Source: Providencia sp. PROV188 (lineage in GTDB: Bacteria; Pseudomonadota; Gammaproteobacteria; Enterobacterales; Enterobacteriaceae). Taken from it: a stretch of 64,000 nt of DNA. The notes beneath the pieces were generated by a model. That model did not search any database and was not told the origin of the DNA. It worked only from the letters and a program-made list of their open reading frames with translations. A program made the translations under genes and the position numbers. Below are positions 16,994 through 24,516 of this stretch, one piece after another. The DNA is taken from assembly GCF_027595165.1 (NCBI RefSeq), contig NZ_CP097291.1, positions 124,001-188,000 of the forward strand, in the 5' to 3' direction. Position 1 is the first letter of the stretch. Every line of letters starts with the position of its first letter.

Positions 16994-18004
16994 TTAGTTT
17001 AGTTTTACATTAATGGTCAAGGCGGTATTAGCTGCCCCCACTGCCGTTTGAGTTGTTAACGGAACGGGTTTGACGGTAATTGGGATCGTGAAGTTTGCTG
17101 TTGTTGGCTTAGTGTTTGGTGCAATAGCGGCGCCATTGATAACGACGGCACTATTTACAGGTTTAAATGCACTATTGCCCCATGTGAATTGATAACCAAC
17201 GGATGGATTACTTTTCACATTGATAATTCCATTCGCAGCATTGTTGACACCATCCTTTCCTGAAAAACTTAAGGTATAGGCGGGTAGTACCGCATTACAG
17301 GTAAACGCGACGTTGATGGTTTTACCGGCAACAGATTTTGCGTTAACTGAACTTGCAGTTTGGTTGCCAAAATCCACATCGTTGACTGAGACCGCACATG
17401 ATGCGTTATTGACGAGGGTCATCGATGTTGGGGCACTGAACGCGACACTCTCTGTCATTAACGTACGGCTGTTATTACCAATTCGTGAATAGAATTTTCT
17501 GGTTAACATGTAAGTAGGGTTTACAACCGTTTTTCCAACAGGGGGTTTTTTCTGTAAGTAAACGGTACCAGAGTCTGTTCCTCCGCCAGCATTGGCTAAA
17601 TTGGTATAGCCCGTTCCACTGGTTTTGTAGTCTAAAACCAGTATCCAAGCACTGTTACTACAGCTTCCTGTTGATCGAAATCTTAAAATGCCATCGGATG
17701 AGGTTTTATCGACGGTTCCACCATTTGGGCAATCATTTGGTGATGCGCCATATTTATCAACAATATAAATAAAGTTACCTGTCGTATTCCCCGCACCACT
17801 TGAAGCACGTAAGCATTGCCCTGCTAAAGTTAATGGGACACCAGGGGCGCCAAAAGTATAGAGTTGATCGCCAACTTTTTTGTTCGTCACGTCGATTTGT
17901 GCTGGAAATGAATATTTGATGGATATATTTCGGCATCTTGCCGCAGAGGCATCTAACGCGAAAAAAAGCATCAATATTCCAAGGTAAAACCCTTTTTTTG
18001 CCAT
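16994..18004 (-). CDS. Two-domain fimbrial tip adhesin
   Basis: A 336-residue exported protein (MAKKGFYLGILMLFFALDASA). Residues 22 to about 190 form an N-terminal domain unlike pilin, with cysteines at ARCRN, GQCLRA, NDCPNG and GSCSNS, the usual plan of a receptor-binding lectin domain. Residues about 195-336 are a pilin domain (SMTLVNNASCAVSVNDVDFG, FTCNAVLPAYTLSFSG, ending ALTINVKLN) that would accept a donor strand. The receptor cannot be read from sequence. It follows the chaperone, an order that matches mrp/pmf-type operons. Confidence 0.8.
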   Translation of the reverse strand: MAKKGFYLGILMLFFALDASAARCRNISIKYSFPAQIDVTNKKVGDQLYTFGAPGVPLTLAGQCLRASSGAGNTTGNFIYIVDKYGASPNDCPNGGTVDKTSSDGILRFRSTGSCSNSAWILVLDYKTSGTGYTNLANAGGGTDSGTVYLQKKPPVGKTVVNPTYMLTRKFYSRIGNNSRTLMTESVAFSAPTSMTLVNNASCAVSVNDVDFGNQTASSVNAKSVAGKTINVAFTCNAVLPAYTLSFSGKDGVNNAANGIINVKSNPSVGYQFTWGNSAFKPVNSAVVINGAAIAPNTKPTTANFTIPITVKPVPLTTQTAVGAANTALTINVKLN

Positions 18005-18014
18005 GATGATGTCC

Positions 18015-18683
18015 TTATTGCAGTTCGATCACACGTCGAGCGCCGTAGTCATCAATGGCTTCAACAGTGACTTTACCGGATAACGGGCGCTGTAAATCCA
18101 TCTCGCTGAAAGGCGGGAATAAGCTAATTGAGCGTTCAACATCCGCGGATAAAGACAGCGGTTTGTTGTTGACGGAAACTTGTGTGAGTGCAAAGTAGTA
18201 AGGTGTTGGGTTCTTCAGTGTTGAACCGCTATATGTGATATTTTTTTCTGCATCCTCTCGGCTTTCTGCAAGGATTTTAGGGCGATAAATGAGCTTAACT
18301 TGTGTATTTAATGCCACAGCAAGGACATTGCCCTCTTCCGCAGAGGCAACTGGTGGGATTTCTTGAACATTCAGCCAAAACAGTGATTCCCTGTCTTTTG
18401 GCAGTATGTCATTAATATAAATTAAGCGAACAAGCTGTTTTTCATTGGCTGCGACTTTAAATAAGTTGGGTGCAGGAACAAAGAAAACATCATCCCCTTT
18501 GAGGTTATCGATCCAGACCTGCCCACCGTAGGCTTTTTCGCTATTATTCTTAACTTCAACCGCAATATTTTTACGACCTTCATCATAGATAAATCGAGTG
18601 CCATTCAGCGTGAATGCGGAATAGGCATTAAAACAGGTTAACAAAAATGGCAAGATAGCGAGTTTGGATATGAGCTTAATCAT
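18015..18683 (-). CDS. Fimbrial periplasmic chaperone
   Basis: A 222-residue PapD-family chaperone: signal peptide MIKLISKLAILPFLLTCFNAYS, then AFTLNGTRFIYDEGRKNIAV, PNLFKVAANEKQLVRLIYIN, LPKDRESLFWLNVQEIPP, VKLIYRPKIL and NPTPYYFALTQVSV. The start at 18683 gives a normal signal peptide and overlaps the usher end by 8 bases; the longer frame to 18713 adds ten residues without support. The only chaperone of this operon. Confidence 0.92.
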   Translation of the reverse strand: MIKLISKLAILPFLLTCFNAYSAFTLNGTRFIYDEGRKNIAVEVKNNSEKAYGGQVWIDNLKGDDVFFVPAPNLFKVAANEKQLVRLIYINDILPKDRESLFWLNVQEIPPVASAEEGNVLAVALNTQVKLIYRPKILAESREDAEKNITYSGSTLKNPTPYYFALTQVSVNNKPLSLSADVERSISLFPPFSEMDLQRPLSGKVTVEAIDDYGARRVIELQ

Positions 18684-21051
18684 TGCATTCGATCTCCATG
18701 ATTTGGTTTTCATTGGGTTCTACCCCATTCATATTTAAGGTGCATACCTCATCATTTGAGGAGGTAATGAAAATGGCATTAGGCTGACTTAATAAATTCA
18801 ACAGCAAAACACCGCCATTGGAGACAAATCCCACATAGTCGTTATTTTCTGTTCGTGCTGAGCTACCGGCAGACACAAACTCACCGTTTTTCTTTTTCAG
18901 TCTCAAAATGTATCGATGTATGGTTGAGTATTTGAACTCGCGATAAACAATGGCTTTATCTGTTGGAACAACGCGTTGTACAGAATCGAGTAACTCAACG
19001 TTGTTTGGAACTTCCTCAGTATTGATTTTTAAATTATTTTCAATATAAGGGGAGACACCAATTACGGTATTTCCATGTCTATCTGTAGGCGGTGAGTCAT
19101 TAAAAACAATATTTCCGATATTCTTAATGTTGGCGATGGCGACAGTATCTTGTCGCACATTAGTTAAAAATAAGCCGGTTTGTTGCGTGGCAAGCAAGCT
19201 ACCGGAGGCATTGATAGAGCCTGTGGTTTGATGCTGGTTTTGGGCAATAGCCACACCTGTATTCACCCAGTCTTGGTTAAATCCAAAGTAAGCAGAGTTT
19301 GACCAACTATCACGATCTTTGCTGGTATTCACGCTGTAGTTCACTTTTTCATTAATGTTCCCTGCGATACCAGAGTTAAAACTGGCTTTATTATCACGGT
19401 CATAGCTCACCGAGTTCGTCCAAAAATGGTTTTTATCAAACACACTAAACGGAATATTCACACCGACGGAGATGGCATAATTATCACGGTCATGGTCATT
19501 TAATTTTTGATAATCAGCAGATACCGAAAAGTCGATACCTTTGAAGGCCGTGTTATAAGTCACGTTAGCACCGATTTCATTGCGGATACGATTACGGTAG
19601 GTTTGTACCCATCCCGACAGGCTGATAAAGCTGTTATCAAAATTTTGAGAAATAATGGTTTCATAGCGCTCTTTACGATTACTTCTTTGGTACAGCGCAT
19701 TTTGGTTAAACTCATTAAAATCAACGTACTCTTTACCTGTATAACGGTAAGTTAAAAGCTGTAAGTTAGTCGTATTCGACAGTGAATTGGCATACTTCAG
19801 CATATAACTTATCCCTGATTGCTTAGCATCAGGTGATGTGGGAGTCTGTTTTTGAAAGTGACTGTTGGCCGCGTTCACGTTAAAAGAGACCGCACCAAAT
19901 TGACCAAACTCTTTACTCAGACCAATTCCAGCACTTTGATAATCACTGTGTAAAATTCCCGCCGTTTGCAACGTAAAATACGTAAATCCATAATCAAGAG
20001 CGCCCAAAAGGAATGGGTGGCTTTCACGCTTTCCAGCTAGCTCTCGCTCACCAATGACGAGGTTGTAATCCATCTCATTGGCTCGTAATAATGATGGGAG
20101 TGTGGCAACTGGCACATATCTCACGGTTTTGGTTCCATTATCTTCTTCAACAGTAATGGTCAAATCACCATTACTGACGGGTGAAATATCATTTAATTGA
20201 TATGCTCCCGCAGGAACGACTTGAGAACTAAGAACGTATCCATTTTGTGAAATAGTAATTTTTGCATTCGAACTGACCACACCTGAAATGACAGGGGCGT
20301 AACCTCGCATTTCCCATGGGCGCATATTTTTTTCTGAACGTAACGCCATTCCGTAAAACACAAAGTTAGGTAACATCGTCATTGATGTTATTGTTTTACC
20401 GGCAATAAAACTTCCCTGTATAGACTTCATGGCAGTTGAAATGGTAGCTTCTGAAGTCTCGGTTCCTGAATCTTTAAGATAACTACTGCGGACGTAGCCT
20501 ACCCATCGACCAAAATTAGAATATAAGTCGAAATCCCCATAAAGTTGGGTATTAGCGGATGTTGTTTTAGAGACATACCCGGAATAGTTAACTTTGATCC
20601 CTGGTATTCCATAATCCCATTCTTGTTGATTTTTTGAGTTATCTAAGGCGACTTGTGGAATATTAAAAGTCAAAACCTGTTTTGCATTATCAAAGTCAAT
20701 TTTAACACCTGGATAATGACCTAAGTTGTAGCAGTTTCTTTCTGCATCGAATTCATTTTCAAATAATGATAAATTAATAGGCAATGAAAGCTCATTTATC
20801 CATGTTGTATTTAAACAAAGATTTTCTCTATCTTTGGTTAATATAATTAATTCTTTTTTTCCCATTGGGTGGCGATTAAAAATCACCTCTACAATATAGT
20901 GACCTTCAGGATATTTAACACTGTCATCAAAAATACTTGCTGCTTGAGATTGAACTCCTCCATGTAAGAAGTCCATATTCAAGTTTGCATATACACAAAA
21001 TGGACTTACCAACAGGGATAATATAAAAGCATTGACTGGTTTTAAACGCAT
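18676..21051 (-). CDS. Fimbrial outer-membrane usher
   Basis: A 791-residue FimD/PapC-family usher: signal peptide MRLKPVNAFILSLLVSPFCVYA, an N-terminal chaperone-binding domain (LNMDFLHGG, CLNTTWINEL, CYNLG), a 24-strand barrel with plug (KITISQNGYVLSSQVVPAGA, YQLNDISPVSNGDLTITVEE), and C-terminal domains with the cysteine pair CTLNMNGVEPNE and MEIECND. Slightly shorter than typical ushers (about 800-870). It follows the pilin gene after a hairpin. Confidence 0.93.
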   Translation of the reverse strand: MRLKPVNAFILSLLVSPFCVYANLNMDFLHGGVQSQAASIFDDSVKYPEGHYIVEVIFNRHPMGKKELIILTKDRENLCLNTTWINELSLPINLSLFENEFDAERNCYNLGHYPGVKIDFDNAKQVLTFNIPQVALDNSKNQQEWDYGIPGIKVNYSGYVSKTTSANTQLYGDFDLYSNFGRWVGYVRSSYLKDSGTETSEATISTAMKSIQGSFIAGKTITSMTMLPNFVFYGMALRSEKNMRPWEMRGYAPVISGVVSSNAKITISQNGYVLSSQVVPAGAYQLNDISPVSNGDLTITVEEDNGTKTVRYVPVATLPSLLRANEMDYNLVIGERELAGKRESHPFLLGALDYGFTYFTLQTAGILHSDYQSAGIGLSKEFGQFGAVSFNVNAANSHFQKQTPTSPDAKQSGISYMLKYANSLSNTTNLQLLTYRYTGKEYVDFNEFNQNALYQRSNRKERYETIISQNFDNSFISLSGWVQTYRNRIRNEIGANVTYNTAFKGIDFSVSADYQKLNDHDRDNYAISVGVNIPFSVFDKNHFWTNSVSYDRDNKASFNSGIAGNINEKVNYSVNTSKDRDSWSNSAYFGFNQDWVNTGVAIAQNQHQTTGSINASGSLLATQQTGLFLTNVRQDTVAIANIKNIGNIVFNDSPPTDRHGNTVIGVSPYIENNLKINTEEVPNNVELLDSVQRVVPTDKAIVYREFKYSTIHRYILRLKKKNGEFVSAGSSARTENNDYVGFVSNGGVLLLNLLSQPNAIFITSSNDEVCTLNMNGVEPNENQIMEIECND

Positions 21052-21078
21052 ATATCCATCACTATTTGTAAGCGGTAA

Positions 21079-21097
21079 TAAGGGTCAAAGACCCTTA
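21079..21097 (-). terminator. Hairpin between major pilin and usher
   Basis: TAAGGGTC at 21079-21086 pairs with GACCCTTA at 21090-21097 around a 3-base loop. The transcribed strand has only a short U-rich stretch after it, so it is likely a partial terminator that lowers usher relative to pilin. Confidence 0.6.
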
Positions 21098-21117
21098 ATT
21101 TAAAAATATAAAACTAA

Positions 21118-21636
21118 TTATTTATATGCCACTGCATAAGTTGCAGTAGAAATGATGGTACCTTCGGTAACAGTTTGACCTGTTGTTGCCAACATTCTTG
21201 CTTTGAAATTCATATTTCCAATAGCATCGGTTCCATTACCAAAATCAACTGTTTGGCTGTTATAAGTTACATCTTGATTTGGAGTGGTTGAGTTCATTGC
21301 GGTTAATTGAATAGAAACACCATTTGCTGTTCCTTTCATATTTGCAAGACCAGAATTAGTAAATCCAGCGCTTTGCCAACCTACTTGACCATTAGTTTTT
21401 TTCAAACATTCGTCAGTACGTGGAACTAAACTAAATTCAACGTAGTCACCATTGGTATCTGCTGTTGTCATTTTGCCTAAATCAATTGTAGATTTAACTA
21501 ACCCACCGACTTCGGTATCAATATCACAAGTTGCAGAAGTTACCGCTCCAATAAATTGTACTTCCCCTGTATTTGCAAATGCAGCGCCACTAAGTAATAC
21601 GCTGCTACAAATTAAAGGTAATAACATCTTTTTCAT
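21118..21636 (-). CDS. Major fimbrial subunit of second operon
   Basis: A 172-residue pilin: signal peptide MKKMLLPLICSSVLLSGAAFA, then NTGEVQFIGAVTSATCDIDT with the first cysteine, the second cysteine in VPRTDECLKKTNGQ, and the ending GTIISTATYAVAYK with a penultimate-type tyrosine and alternating hydrophobics. First in the operon, so it should be the shaft subunit. AT-rich upstream region of over 400 bases is shared with the divergent MarT-like regulator gene. Confidence 0.9.
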   Translation of the reverse strand: MKKMLLPLICSSVLLSGAAFANTGEVQFIGAVTSATCDIDTEVGGLVKSTIDLGKMTTADTNGDYVEFSLVPRTDECLKKTNGQVGWQSAGFTNSGLANMKGTANGVSIQLTAMNSTTPNQDVTYNSQTVDFGNGTDAIGNMNFKARMLATTGQTVTEGTIISTATYAVAYK

Positions 21637-22061
21637 TTAATCATCCTCATAAGAGTATTTATATTTAATAATGTGTATTAAGAATCTCTGGATATGCATA
21701 TCCAAAGATTCAAATTTAAATTTCACCATTTTTAATGTCAGGAACTGTGCAGGCGAAATGATAGATAATAAAAATCATTTACATCATTAAGAGATGAATG
21801 TTTTGGAGCCTGCTCGTTCTGTGATGCAGAATACTCTCACTCCTCAGCTGGATAAACTAAATAAACTACTTAAGTATTTTTATTTATATGGAATTCTAAA
21901 AATATTCATTATTAACAATAGGTTGTGGATTTGTGGTGCTAAAAAACTCAATAAAACCTTCAAATTTATTTTAGTTTTTTATGATTTATTTCAATTTTCG
22001 GTTCACTCGCATGGGTAGTATAGTGTGGCGATGTTTTACTATATTAATAAAGAATGAAATT
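21637..22061. other. Divergent promoter region between pilin and MarT-like gene
   Basis: About 425 AT-rich bases between two divergent genes. Short frames inside it have no ribosome site or known homology. It is the natural place for binding by the membrane-bound regulator encoded downstream, but I see no site I can define. Confidence 0.5.
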
Positions 22062-22967
22062 ATGAAATCGAGTATAAAATATATAATTAATGACAAGTTT
22101 GAGTTTGACTACACCAATAAGAAAATCACATACATACTTAATGGAGATAAACGTAAAGTCTTAACGCCAGCTGCGAATATTCTTTTATTTTTAATAAAAA
22201 ACAAGGTGGATGGAGATAATGAAGTTATTTCACAAGATGAGCTATTTAGTGCAGGTTGGGGTGAAAAAAAGAAGTTTGTGACAATCAATACGTTTTATCA
22301 AAACATTTTATTGTTACGAAAGGCATTTAGCGAACTCGAACACAATTTTGAGATAATAAAGAATATTCCTAAAAGAGGCTATAGGCTTGTTGATGATATA
22401 CATATTCTTAACTCATCGATAAATAATGTAAATAGTAGTAGGTTTAGAAATAAACACAAAATTGATAGGAAATATGATGGGAAAATAGAAAAAATCCATA
22501 TCCCTAAAGTGGAAAAAGTAGAAAACCATAAAAATATCAGCATAAATACTCCTCCTAAATATCCCTCTGGGTATATTAAAAAAAAGAATGTGTGGCTCAG
22601 TTTCTCAAATCGTGAAGTGAAAAGAACAATCATTATGCTAGTTCTAATTGTGTTGATGACAACAATTTTTTTTAGCTATATCGATTTTCAAAAAAAAAGT
22701 AGTAGCTTATCGAACTACACCCATTGTGGAGAAATTAATAGTAAAATAATACTCTGTAATAAGCAGATGGATTTAAATGCGAAATTATCTAAATTTCTCT
22801 CAGATGAAATTATTTCAAAGTCATTTGATGATTATCAATATATGTATGTGATAAGACGGAATTTCACTAATAAATTATCAATCATTTATTGCATCAGAGA
22901 GTTAGATTCATTTTCGTTAAAAGATAATGAATGTGTTTCGTATTACATCATGGATTGGGCTGGATAA
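22062..22967 (+). CDS. MarT/ToxR-like membrane-bound transcriptional activator
   Basis: A 301-residue protein with an N-terminal winged-helix DNA-binding domain at about residues 10-112 (FDYTNKKITYILNGDKRKVL, LLFLIKNKVD, ISQDELFSAGWGEKKKFVTI, IIKNIPKRGYRLVDD). A basic linker follows, then one membrane segment at about 189-207 (TIIMLVLIVLMTTIFFSYI) and a periplasmic tail with paired cysteines (HCGEINSKIILC, YCIRELDSFSLKDNEC). This is the ToxR/CadC/MarT plan. The start at 22062 begins the domain directly; an earlier in-frame ATG at 21981 adds 27 unrelated residues. The next gene encodes its FidL-like partner. It is divergent from the second fimbrial operon and may control it, which is inference. 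Confidence 0.82.
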   Translation: MKSSIKYIINDKFEFDYTNKKITYILNGDKRKVLTPAANILLFLIKNKVDGDNEVISQDELFSAGWGEKKKFVTINTFYQNILLLRKAFSELEHNFEIIKNIPKRGYRLVDDIHILNSSINNVNSSRFRNKHKIDRKYDGKIEKIHIPKVEKVENHKNISINTPPKYPSGYIKKKNVWLSFSNREVKRTIIMLVLIVLMTTIFFSYIDFQKKSSSLSNYTHCGEINSKIILCNKQMDLNAKLSKFLSDEIISKSFDDYQYMYVIRRNFTNKLSIIYCIRELDSFSLKDNECVSYYIMDWAG

Positions 22968-22972
22968 TAAAA

Positions 22973-23434
22973 ATGAAAAAAAGCATCTTGAAAGCTGTTG
23001 TTTATACATCAGCAATTATTCTTTCTTCTATTGCTGTATACCAGGTTAATGAGTCAGATGACATTATTTGTCGATCCTCATTTAGGACTATTTCTATTGA
23101 AAACAATGTAAAACTCTCTTTGAGTATTTCTTACACCTTAGGCGATCATGAAGGGTGGGTGAATTTAAAGGGCAAGTTTAGCCAAAATGGTATTGAGAGT
23201 GAGGTAGCAAGAAAGGTTTATATCGATATTATAAAGATTGGCGATAGTCTTAAAATTAAATCTAAGAAAAATATTTTATTGAATTCGGATAATACGGACT
23301 CTTCGGAGTTAGAAAAATATTTGTCTCAGTCTTATTTGGACCCCAACCTAGATATGGATATCTTTCTCTATCCTCAGAAAAGTGGTGGGTATGTCTTTTT
23401 CACCAATGATATGTATGCTTTTTATTGCAAATGA
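22973..23434 (+). CDS. FidL-like single-span membrane protein
   Basis: A 153-residue protein with one N-terminal membrane anchor (MKKSILKAVVYTSAIILSSI) and a periplasmic domain with cysteines near each end (DDIICRSS, AFYCK). The arrangement, size and position directly after a MarT-like regulator match the marT-fidL pair of Salmonella SPI-3 and the ToxR-ToxS logic, where the small partner modulates the activator in the periplasm. The gap between the genes is 5 bases. Family call rests largely on context. Confidence 0.7.
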   Translation: MKKSILKAVVYTSAIILSSIAVYQVNESDDIICRSSFRTISIENNVKLSLSISYTLGDHEGWVNLKGKFSQNGIESEVARKVYIDIIKIGDSLKIKSKKNILLNSDNTDSSELEKYLSQSYLDPNLDMDIFLYPQKSGGYVFFTNDMYAFYCK

Positions 23435-23446
23435 TTAAATATGAGC

Positions 23447-23485
23447 GTGATAGATAATCTACCCAATAAAAAGATTATCTATCAC
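23447..23485. terminator. Bidirectional hairpin between fidL-like and XRE genes
   Basis: GTGATAGATAATCT at 23447-23460 and AGATTATCTATCAC at 23472-23485 form a perfect 14-base stem with an 11-base loop, between two convergent genes. There is no strong T-run on either side, but position supports a shared terminator. Confidence 0.6.
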
Positions 23486-23492
23486 TACCTCT

Positions 23493-23825
23493 TTAATCCT
23501 GTGTATGTAGTCGTTTAACGATCATGACAAGGTCGTTGAGGAAAGTCTCAATATCCATGTCAAGTTTGCTAATAATTAAAAATAATCTCGGTAATGTGAT
23601 ATTGCTGATCCCTACCTCATACCGTGAAAACTGTTGCTGACTGACACCGACACGGCTAGCGATTTGGCTTCCAGTCAAACCCAGTTCTTTTCTTTTTTTT
23701 CTTATATAGTGCCCGATTAAATTGTTTATTTGAGCTTCATTCTCTCCGGCAAAGTAAAAGCTAATATCTTGAATGGGTAATTTATAGGCTTGCGTGCTTT
23801 CAAAGGAAAGGTGTTCACTCATCAT
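23493..23825 (-). CDS. MrpJ-like XRE-family regulator
   Basis: A 110-residue DNA-binding protein: HTH_3 at about residues 35-90 with IGHYIRKKRKELGLTGSQIA, then SRVGVSQQQFSRYEVGISNI and TLPRLFLIISKLDMDIETFL. Recognition-helix sequence is SQQQFSRYE. The start is an ATG pair (23825 and 23822) after AGAGG. It is convergent with the regulator pair and close to the second fimbrial operon, as expected for this group. Confidence 0.85.
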   Translation of the reverse strand: MMSEHLSFESTQAYKLPIQDISFYFAGENEAQINNLIGHYIRKKRKELGLTGSQIASRVGVSQQQFSRYEVGISNITLPRLFLIISKLDMDIETFLNDLVMIVKRLHTQD

Positions 23826-24516
23826 ATGTCCTCTTGCGTGATGGAATCATAATTGTTGTATTTCCACCGAGGGGTGTAAACCAAATTAAAAATCAAATAG
23901 TTTTTAGTCTTTTAATCTAGGTTTTTTATGTAGTTAGGGAATTTCTTTATTAAAAAATTAAGTTTTCATATTTTCTTAATTAAAAGCAAAATGAGTATTT
24001 TGAAAGAGAAATCGTTTGAAATGATAATAGAAACCAATCTTATTAAGATTATTATTTATTATTAGTGGTATCACAATAATTTGCGCAATATGATGTTTTT
24101 TAATCAAGGGTTCTTTTCGCAGGAATATCGATAAAAATAATCAGAAAATAATAAAGCTTTAAGCGTGTTATTTTTGAATAATCATTTGAATATAGACAGT
24201 TATATATTATAAATCTCTTTTTTATATATTTAATTATATAGCGAATAGGTGAAATAAACCGCGAATGAAGCGGCATAAACATATTGATGATGTTGATTAT
24301 CAATGTATTTATTGATGTAAGACAATCTCTCGAGTTCCCCGATTGATATTATTAACTCAATCAAAAACTCTAATTACCTCTAATTATGTGGCTGGCGGTT
24401 TTATCGCTAATGGCACACAAACTGCATTTTTTAATTCCATTGTTTTAACGAAAAAAATTTAGCGAAAAAACTTCTTATTATTTTAAGCAATTGCAATTTA
24501 AGTGAGCGAGTTATAT
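23826..24516. other. AT-rich region upstream of dmsA
   Basis: About 690 bases without a supported gene, holding the divergent promoters of the XRE gene and dmsA. Several TTGAT/ATCAA half-sites lie at about 24284-24370, which are half of an FNR site, but none forms a properly spaced TTGAT-N4-ATCAA. FNR control of dmsA is expected from E. coli but not proven by this sequence. Confidence 0.45.

Noticed and set aside
21794..22018. 74-codon frame before the MarT-like gene
   Set aside because: No ribosome site or family resemblance, and it overlaps the regulator's promoter region.
24284..24370. FNR site upstream of dmsA
   Set aside because: Several TTGAT/ATCAA half-sites occur, but none has the 4-base spacing of a real site.
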